Assembly (NCBI GenBank): GCA_030147305.1
Contig: JASLAE010000180.1
Span: 1-11,782, forward strand
Direction: 5' to 3'
Length of the DNA stretch: 11,782 nt
Source: Cesiribacter sp.
GTDB taxonomy: Bacteria > Bacteroidota > Bacteroidia > Cytophagales > Cyclobacteriaceae
Of this stretch, positions 6,114 through 11,782 are shown one piece after another. Within the stretch, counting starts at the first letter, position 1. Every line of letters begins with the position of its first letter. A program made the position numbers and the translations under genes. The notes under the pieces were generated by a model, which made no database searches, was not told the origin of the DNA, and was given only the letters and a program-made list of their open reading frames with translations.

Positions 6114-8591
6114 TTACCACATATTGCAGAAAGGAATGCTCTCTAAAGTACCAATGGGCTGGCCGGGAGGTGCCTGTAAAAAAGTAGCTGGTTTAAACTC
6201 TGCAGGATCTTTCTGATAATCTTCGATCTGCTTGGCAAGGTAGCTGTAGTGGGCACGCCAAATTTCCTCTCCGGCAGTTTTTGCTTTTCCGGTAAGAACG
6301 GGCACTAACTGCCGCAGCTCCTGTATGGCCAGGGCTTTTACAGTTCCATGTGCATCCTGGTGCTGCGACAGCCGCATCAGGTGTTGGAGCATTACGCCAT
6401 TCACGGTCATTTGTACTGTACCATTGAAGCCTGCCTGCGCCGTTGCCAGCAGCGTGGCATTCAGCACCTTGCCTAACACAGCCTCAAAAGCGGGCGACTG
6501 TACATTCCGCGCATGTTGCTCTACTAACCTGTTGGCCCTGGCAGGGTTCAGCAATAAACTGAATGTCTGGTCAGCCGCACTTTCGGCAGCAGCCAGCGGA
6601 TCAAAAGTGATGCTGTTGCGACCATTTATTAATTCACGATGCCGGTCATACCCTATCGGCCGTGGGGGTATGTTTCGGATAATATCTTCTCGCAAAGCCA
6701 GTACGCCGGGAGAAACAGTGTTTAACACTGCTTCAAGGGCTTTTATCTGTTCTTCTGCAGAAACGATCTGCGTACTGATCTGTCTGTCGCCGCGCAAAGC
6801 ATAGCGATAGTCTACCCCACCAACCAGCTTAACGGCTGCCTCTGTCTGATAGCGATGAAAAAAGTAGAGCGGTACCAGTACTTCTTCCAGGGTAGCCAGT
6901 GGGGCGCCAGGTTTAATGTTCTGCTCCCCGAAGTTTTTAAGCGCCACTTCACGAATTTCAAGCACCCGGTTGAGTTCGTCTACGGCATCTTTTCCGTTGT
7001 CCCAGAGGTGTGCGTATGGGTGGGCACCTCCCTGAGGTCTTGCGTCCTGGTCGGATACAAAGGTGAGGCCCTGCTGAAGGGCCCCTTCAATAATTTTATT
7101 TAATTCATTTTCTTCCTCCTGTTCGGCTGCATATTGGGTGTAACCCCACTGAATGGCTATTTTGTCCCAGGCGCCAATCTTATTATCATAGGCATTGGCC
7201 AGGCTGATCCTTCCGTCTTTCAGGCTTGCCATCGGGTGCGGATAATCCATGACCGAGGCCACTTCCTCGGCACTGGAAGAATAGCTGTGGGCTAAGCCAA
7301 GGGTATGGCCTACTTCATGCGCCGAAAGCTGCCGCAGGCGTGCAAGGGCCATTTCTTCCATTTCTTTGGTTACTGCTTTTCCCTCCTGATAAGGGGCCAG
7401 CAGGGCTTCTGCAATCAGGTAATCCTGCCGTACGCGCAGAGAGCCAAGGGAAACGTGTCCTTTAATAATTTCCCCTGTTCTGGGGTCTATTACCGAAGCG
7501 CCGTACGACCAGCCTCTCGTAGAGCGGTGTACCCACTGAATTACATTATAGCGTACATCCATCGGATCGGCGTCTTCTGGCAACAGCTCTACGCGAAAGG
7601 CATTCTGATAGCCAGCTGCTTCAAAAGCCTGGTTCCACCAGCGGGCGCCCTCCATCAGAGCGGAACGAATAGGTTCAGGCGCACCACGGTCGAGGTAATA
7701 AATGATCGGTTCTACCGGCTCGCTTATTGCCGCCCTTGACTCCTTTTTCTGTAAACGGTGGCGGGTAATAAATCTTTTTTCAATAGGTTCGCTGATGGGC
7801 GTGGCATAGTCGTAATAAGAGGTAGAAAAGTAGCCGGACCGGGGATCGAACCTGCGCGGCTGGTAACCAGCATCAGGCAATTTTACAAATGAATGGTGCT
7901 GCCGCACCGTAATACTGTTGGGAGAGGGTGCTACACTCCGAATCCACTCGCCTTCGGGTTCACCGGCAAAGGTAAGCGTAGCTTCAAATTCCGTGTTGTC
8001 GGGAAAATTTTTAGTACCTGCCAGGTACAGGGCAGAACGCTCTTTATCCAGTTTGTAGGTGCCTTGCTTGCTTGTTTTTAAAGCCAGGCTCACCTGATGG
8101 GCATCCTGCATAAAAAAGTCTGTGGCGTCTACCAGTAACCTGTTTCCGTCTTCAGCCTCTATTTTAAATCCCCACAGCACCGACTGGGCAAAAGCTTCTT
8201 CCACAGATTTGCGTTCATCATGGTTATCGCTAATGGCACGGTACCGGTAGTTTGGTTCAATAAGTAAAACCTTTGGGCCTCTGCGATCGAACTTTACAAT
8301 GCGCTCCCCTCCCAGCTGACCGCGATCAAGGCCTATGTCATTAGACCCTACACCGGCCGACAATGAAACAACATACAGAAACTCCGCATTCAAAGTGTCC
8401 AGCAGTAAAAAAACCTTGTCCTGCTTTTCATCATAATAAAAGTCTATAAAACCTTTGTATTGCTTAAGCCCTGCCAGCCTGGTGTCCAGCCCCGGCTTTT
8501 CATCCTGCTCTTTCTGTGCTGTTGGCGTGCTGGCAGCACAGGAAAACAAAAAGAGCAGGAGCGGTATAAAAGTCTTCATGCTAAGATTCAT
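6114..8591 (-). CDS. Zinc-dependent metalloprotease lipoprotein (DUF5117/DUF4953-type)
   Basis: This encodes an 825-residue metzincin-like zinc protease anchored in the envelope. The N-terminus is a lipoprotein signal: MKTFIP, a hydrophobic run and the lipobox LFSC with Cys18. The region after it (AASTPTAQ) lacks an obvious surface-export acidic signal, so it may face the periplasm. An accessory domain of the DUF5117 type covers about residues 65-260. The catalytic part contains HEVGHTLGLAHS, giving zinc ligands His425, His429 and His435 and catalytic Glu426. A Met-turn, SVMDYP, places Met448 14 residues after the third His. The C-terminal third (about 500-825) is the helical region usual for this family, and the length is normal for it. 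Start options are ATG at 8589-8591 and ATG four codons later (8577-8579); both give a good signal peptide, and the second leaves a more conventional short n-region. The natural substrate is unknown. A strong terminator follows, and the 340-base gap before it suggests its own promoter. Confidence 0.9.
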   Translation of the reverse strand: MNLSMKTFIPLLLFLFSCAASTPTAQKEQDEKPGLDTRLAGLKQYKGFIDFYYDEKQDKVFLLLDTLNAEFLYVVSLSAGVGSNDIGLDRGQLGGERIVKFDRRGPKVLLIEPNYRYRAISDNHDERKSVEEAFAQSVLWGFKIEAEDGNRLLVDATDFFMQDAHQVSLALKTSKQGTYKLDKERSALYLAGTKNFPDNTEFEATLTFAGEPEGEWIRSVAPSPNSITVRQHHSFVKLPDAGYQPRRFDPRSGYFSTSYYDYATPISEPIEKRFITRHRLQKKESRAAISEPVEPIIYYLDRGAPEPIRSALMEGARWWNQAFEAAGYQNAFRVELLPEDADPMDVRYNVIQWVHRSTRGWSYGASVIDPRTGEIIKGHVSLGSLRVRQDYLIAEALLAPYQEGKAVTKEMEEMALARLRQLSAHEVGHTLGLAHSYSSSAEEVASVMDYPHPMASLKDGRISLANAYDNKIGAWDKIAIQWGYTQYAAEQEEENELNKIIEGALQQGLTFVSDQDARPQGGAHPYAHLWDNGKDAVDELNRVLEIREVALKNFGEQNIKPGAPLATLEEVLVPLYFFHRYQTEAAVKLVGGVDYRYALRGDRQISTQIVSAEEQIKALEAVLNTVSPGVLALREDIIRNIPPRPIGYDRHRELINGRNSITFDPLAAAESAADQTFSLLLNPARANRLVEQHARNVQSPAFEAVLGKVLNATLLATAQAGFNGTVQMTVNGVMLQHLMRLSQHQDAHGTVKALAIQELRQLVPVLTGKAKTAGEEIWRAHYSYLAKQIEDYQKDPAEFKPATFLQAPPGQPIGTLESIPFCNMW

Positions 8592-8756
8592 AATGGGCTA
8601 AGCTACAGGAGGCGATGATGCTATGCAAGACAGGCAAGCGTAAATTAAATTTTCTGCTATCAGTATCTTACAGCAAGCCCTAAAGTTATATGCTACAATT
8701 GAAGTTTAAACCCTGGTTTTTATACGGCTGGCTCTATTTATATAAAGCCTACTACC

Positions 8757-8768
8757 GGGAGCGCTCCC
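8757..8768. repeat. Perfect 12-bp palindrome
   Basis: GGGAGCGCTCCC is a fully symmetric 12-bp palindrome about 165 bases upstream of the metalloprotease start. With no loop it is more likely a dimeric regulator site than an RNA hairpin. It is more GC-rich than the AT-rich DNA around it. No known operator was recognised. Confidence 0.4.
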
Positions 8769-8832
8769 TTAGTTCAACTCCTTTAAAGCATCCGGTGCAA
8801 AACAAACTGGGACGATTGCCACAGCTTACGCC

Positions 8833-8871
8833 AAAAAATCATTTCCAGATTAGTAGAAATAGTCTCTGGAA
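8833..8871 (-). terminator. Probable intrinsic terminator of the propeller gene
   Basis: On the - strand TTCCAGA (8871-8865) and TCTGGAA (8849-8843) form a perfect 7-bp stem with a 15-base loop. Four bases later comes a run of six T (8838-8833). It begins about 60 bases after the stop codon of the upstream gene. The stem is AT-rich and the loop is large, so it is weaker than the terminator at 6057-6083. Confidence 0.5.
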
Positions 8872-8931
8872 GCCTTGTAGTTGATTTGAGGATTCGGTTA
8901 TAAGGAACCAAAGTTTGTTTTAGAGGCACGT

Positions 8932-11782
8932 TTACCTTCCGGATGCTGGCACCATAATTTGCTGCAGCTGCGCTTCCCTGCTCATCGTATTAAAGCGGGC
9001 AATATCCTGCTCCAGCAGTCCATTCATTTCTTTTTGCAGTCCCGACCATTCCTGCTGCAGCTCGGCAAGGCGCTTCTGCTGGGCCTGTGTTACAAAAGGA
9101 ACGTTTACATCCAGCTGCCCTTTCAGGAAAAAGAGGTGTGCACTTAGCTTATTTTGAAAGTTGATTACATCGTCGAACGACTGGGCTTTGTTTTGCACCA
9201 GCTTTTCTTCCCAGGCAGTTAGCTTTGTAATGGTCTCCTTACCCTCGGCTACCACCTTTTCCATGCCGGGCTGCTTCTCCAGCAGGAGAGTTAAGCTACT
9301 AAGCTGCTGCTTTACTTTTCGCATGCGCAGTACACTAAAATGAATGTCACGGATTGCATTTTCTATCGCCTGCAATACATCCTGCTGTTGGGCATATGCT
9401 GCCGCATCTGCTTCTATGCGCGGATCTGCCAGCACTTTAAAGCGCACAAGCTTTTCTGTTCCAGCAGTTTTCAGGCGAGCCTGATAGGTGCCGGGTGCTA
9501 CCTTATGACCCTGATAGCTTCCTTCTATATAGACAGTTGGCACCCCCGGTAGTATGGGAAAACGCATATCCCAAACAAAGCGGTTAAGCCCGGCCTCTGC
9601 CGGTAAGCGCACTTCAGCAGATGGCCCACCACTGAAGGATGTAAACTCCTTATCCTCCTGATTGGTATAGGCCCGGATAACTTTGCCTGCTTCATCCAGT
9701 ATTTCAAGGCGCAGGAGACTATCCTTATGAAACTGCTGAGGCAGCTGGTAATAAAGGACCACACCCGTTGCAGGGTTAGTACCGGAAGATTCCCCGATCG
9801 CCTTCCTCACTTTTTCCACATCTGTTCCATCCAACGGGCTGGCGCCCGATACCCGGTAGGCATCTTCTGGCTGGTAGAAATGGAACGCCTCCCGGCTCCG
9901 CTGCGGATCGTACTGCCGGACGGGGTTAAGATCGTCCAGAATCCAGAAGCTTCTGCCCTGGGTAGCTGCCAGCAAATCTCCCTGGTGTACTTTCAGGTCG
10001 CCAATGGGCGTGAGCGGCAGGTTCAGCTGCAGTTTAGTCCACTGCTTTCCACCATCAAAAGAAACATAAATACCCGTTTCTGTACCGGCATAGAGCAGGT
10101 CTTTCCGCTGGTCATCTTCACGTAACACCCGGGTGAATGCACCATCAGGAATGCCCTCGCTGATCTTAGACCAGCTTTGCCCGTAATTGGTGGTTTTGTA
10201 GAGAGCCGGGCTAAAATCATTGAATTTGTAGCGGGTGGTGGCAATGTAAGCAGTACCTTTATCGTGCGGAGAAACCTCTATGCTGTTGATGAGGCTTTCT
10301 GCCAGGCCTTTGGGTGTTACGTTGCTCCAGCTCTTACCCCCGTCACGCGTTAAATGCACCAGGCCATCATCACTGCCCGTCCAGATCACTCCTTTTTCAT
10401 GCAGAGATTCCGCTACATAAGAAAGGGTATTATAATTCTCTCCCCCAGCGCCTTCGTTCGTATAGGGCGCACCGCCATTTGCCTGTTTTGTAGTGTCATT
10501 GCGGGTAAGGTCAGGCGAAACTACCTGCCAGCTCCTGCCCCAATCACGGGTCTTAAACAATACATTGCCACCATGGTAGAAGGTGTTTGGTTCGTGCAAA
10601 GAATAAATTACCGGGGCATTCCAGTTAAAACGGTACTGCATGTGCTTTGGCTGGGCTGCCAGGTACTGCACCGGCGATGGCATTACGGGCTTCCCCTCCC
10701 CTGTTTGCGCATCCAGCAACTCTAAGGTTCCCTGGTAACTGCCTCCCATCACATAGCGTGGGTTTTGAGGATCGAAGGCCAGAAAAGCACTTTCGCCGCC
10801 GGCGCTGGCCCACCATTCCTTGTCTCCAATGCTTCCCGCAGCGGTGCTTCTGCTGGCTATTTTTACCGAAGAGTTGTCCTGCTGGCCGCCATAGAGATGA
10901 TAAGGAAAAAGATTATCGGCATTGACGCGGTAGAACTGCGCCGTAGGCATATTATTCTGATCTGACCAGGTGGCACTACCGTTGAAGGTAATGGCAGGTC
11001 CGCCGTCGTTGGCGAGGATCATGTTCTGGTTGTTTGCCGGATTAATCCATAGCTGGTGATGATCGCTATGGGTACTGCCATCTATTTCTTCCCAGCTTTT
11101 GCCTCCGTCTATAGATTTTAAAGCCGTTACATTAAGCACATAAACGGTATGCTCATCCACCGGGTCGGCTATTACTTCAGTATAGTACCAGGCACGCTGA
11201 ATGAGGCGATGATCTTTGCTCACGCGGTTCCAGTTCTCGCCACCATCTGCACTTACAAACAAACCACCCTGCTCTTTTTCGCTGTCACTCTCGATCAGGG
11301 CATATACTTTGGCCGGGTTTGCACCGGAAACAGATACGGACATCTTCCCCAATTCCTTCGGCAATCCGTTCTGGAGCTTTACCCAGCTTTCTCCGGCATC
11401 AGTTGTTTTATAGAGTCCGCTGCCTTTGCCACCACTGATAACCTGCCAGGGCAACCGCCGGTGATCCCACATAGTTGTATAGAGAACCCGCGGGTTGCCC
11501 GCATCCATCACCAGGTCTGCACTACCCGTGTTGGCATCTACATACAATACTTTTTTCCAGCTTTTTCCACCATCGGTAGATTTGTAGACACCGCGTTCTT
11601 CACCAGGACCATGGAGGGCTCCCTGTGCGGCAACGTATACGATATCCGGATTTTTTGGGTGTACGACAATGCTGGCAATATGGCGGGTTAACTCAAGACC
11701 CAGCTTTGTCCAGGTTTTTCCTGCATCGGTCGATTTGTAGATTCCGTCTCCATAGGAAGTCATCACCCCTCGGGGGGCATGT
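8932..11782 (-). CDS. Asp-box/VPS10-like beta-propeller protein, N-terminus beyond the window
   Basis: This is the C-terminal 950 or so residues of a large Asp-box (BNR) repeat protein. The frame runs open to the right edge (HAPRG precedes the GTG at 11764-11766), and the first visible repeat starts at once, so the true start and any signal peptide lie outside. Counting from that GTG, nine Asp-box motifs of the type S/T-x-D-x-G-x-x-W are seen near 12, 63, 121, 172, 218, 406, 473, 525 and 569. The spacing fits a two-part or large sortilin-like propeller, with an insert at about 230-400. Residues 580-780 look like beta-rich domains and 790-930 are helical with coiled-coil character. No C-terminal type IX sorting domain is visible. 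Such proteins are often labelled glycosyl hydrolase or sialidase in databases, but Asp boxes are structural and I see no catalytic signature, so the function is unknown. Export is inferred from family, not seen. Confidence 0.88.
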   Translation of the reverse strand, partial: HAPRGVMTSYGDGIYKSTDAGKTWTKLGLELTRHIASIVVHPKNPDIVYVAAQGALHGPGEERGVYKSTDGGKSWKKVLYVDANTGSADLVMDAGNPRVLYTTMWDHRRLPWQVISGGKGSGLYKTTDAGESWVKLQNGLPKELGKMSVSVSGANPAKVYALIESDSEKEQGGLFVSADGGENWNRVSKDHRLIQRAWYYTEVIADPVDEHTVYVLNVTALKSIDGGKSWEEIDGSTHSDHHQLWINPANNQNMILANDGGPAITFNGSATWSDQNNMPTAQFYRVNADNLFPYHLYGGQQDNSSVKIASRSTAAGSIGDKEWWASAGGESAFLAFDPQNPRYVMGGSYQGTLELLDAQTGEGKPVMPSPVQYLAAQPKHMQYRFNWNAPVIYSLHEPNTFYHGGNVLFKTRDWGRSWQVVSPDLTRNDTTKQANGGAPYTNEGAGGENYNTLSYVAESLHEKGVIWTGSDDGLVHLTRDGGKSWSNVTPKGLAESLINSIEVSPHDKGTAYIATTRYKFNDFSPALYKTTNYGQSWSKISEGIPDGAFTRVLREDDQRKDLLYAGTETGIYVSFDGGKQWTKLQLNLPLTPIGDLKVHQGDLLAATQGRSFWILDDLNPVRQYDPQRSREAFHFYQPEDAYRVSGASPLDGTDVEKVRKAIGESSGTNPATGVVLYYQLPQQFHKDSLLRLEILDEAGKVIRAYTNQEDKEFTSFSGGPSAEVRLPAEAGLNRFVWDMRFPILPGVPTVYIEGSYQGHKVAPGTYQARLKTAGTEKLVRFKVLADPRIEADAAAYAQQQDVLQAIENAIRDIHFSVLRMRKVKQQLSSLTLLLEKQPGMEKVVAEGKETITKLTAWEEKLVQNKAQSFDDVINFQNKLSAHLFFLKGQLDVNVPFVTQAQQKRLAELQQEWSGLQKEMNGLLEQDIARFNTMSREAQLQQIMVPASGR

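Larger units (their letters stand above)
8592..8931. other. Intergenic region upstream of the metalloprotease gene
   Basis: This 340-base gap lies between two co-directional - strand genes. It holds a probable terminator of the propeller gene (8833-8871), a 12-bp perfect palindrome (8757-8768) and an AT-rich stretch (about 8640-8750) where the metalloprotease promoter is expected. No exact TTTG/TAnnTTTG pair could be placed. The 64-codon open frame on the + strand at 8690-8884 has no family resemblance and overlaps the terminator, so I do not treat it as a gene. Confidence 0.55.

Noticed and set aside
6325..6804. A 159-codon + strand open frame rich in Cys, Ser and Ala
   Set aside because: It is antisense to the metalloprotease C-terminal region and shows the typical composition of a reverse-frame shadow.
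8690..8884. A 64-codon + strand open frame in the 340-base intergenic gap
   Set aside because: No recognisable family and no visible start signal; it covers both the 12-bp palindrome and the terminator of the propeller gene.
11149..11691. A 180-codon open frame on the + strand opposite the propeller gene
   Set aside because: It lies wholly antisense to a gene with nine recognisable Asp boxes, its composition looks like a frame shadow, and no domain is recognisable.
1..11782. CRISPR array, tRNA or rRNA genes, insertion sequence, phage or defence system
   Set aside because: I saw no regularly spaced repeats, no tRNA-like cloverleaf, and no transposase, integrase or nuclease motifs in the readable frames.

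Overview
The window looks like chromosomal DNA of a Bacteroidota bacterium, most likely a Cytophagales member (Pontibacter or Hymenobacter-like). That placement rests on the protein families present (a DUF5117-type zinc metalloprotease lipoprotein, a large Asp-box/VPS10-like propeller protein, a soluble multi-PAS histidine kinase, an ECF sigma factor), on the near absence of Shine-Dalgarno sites, and on an SDDD sequence after a lipobox that resembles the Bacteroidota surface-lipoprotein export signal. No database search was possible, so the genus is a guess.

Layout: positions 1-189 are a non-coding leader. An ECF sigma factor follows on the + strand (190-768, TTG start). All other genes lie on the - strand. 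From left to right they are a soluble 1052-residue PAS histidine kinase (1039-4197, convergent with the sigma gene), a lipase-type alpha/beta hydrolase lipoprotein (4687-5892), a metzincin-like zinc metalloprotease lipoprotein (6114-8591), and an Asp-box beta-propeller protein whose N-terminus lies beyond the right edge (8932-11782). Gaps of roughly 220-490 bp and hairpin-plus-T-tract terminators behind the last three genes indicate mostly separate transcription units rather than one operon. The terminator at 6057-6083 is very clear, the one at 4510-4544 is good, and the one at 8833-8871 is weaker.

Functionally the window has a regulatory half (sigma factor and sensor kinase, both without their usual partner: no anti-sigma gene and no response regulator is visible) and an envelope/degradative half (surface lipase, envelope metalloprotease, secreted-type propeller). 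Nothing in the sequence ties the two halves together beyond proximity. I saw no tRNA, rRNA, CRISPR array, insertion sequence, prophage or toxin-antitoxin pair, and no clear sign of a wholly new system. The more interesting points are the overlapping mini-ORF and TTG start of the sigma gene, its orphan status, the predicted surface display of the lipase, the RsbR-like N-terminus of the kinase, and several inverted repeats in the intergenic spaces.
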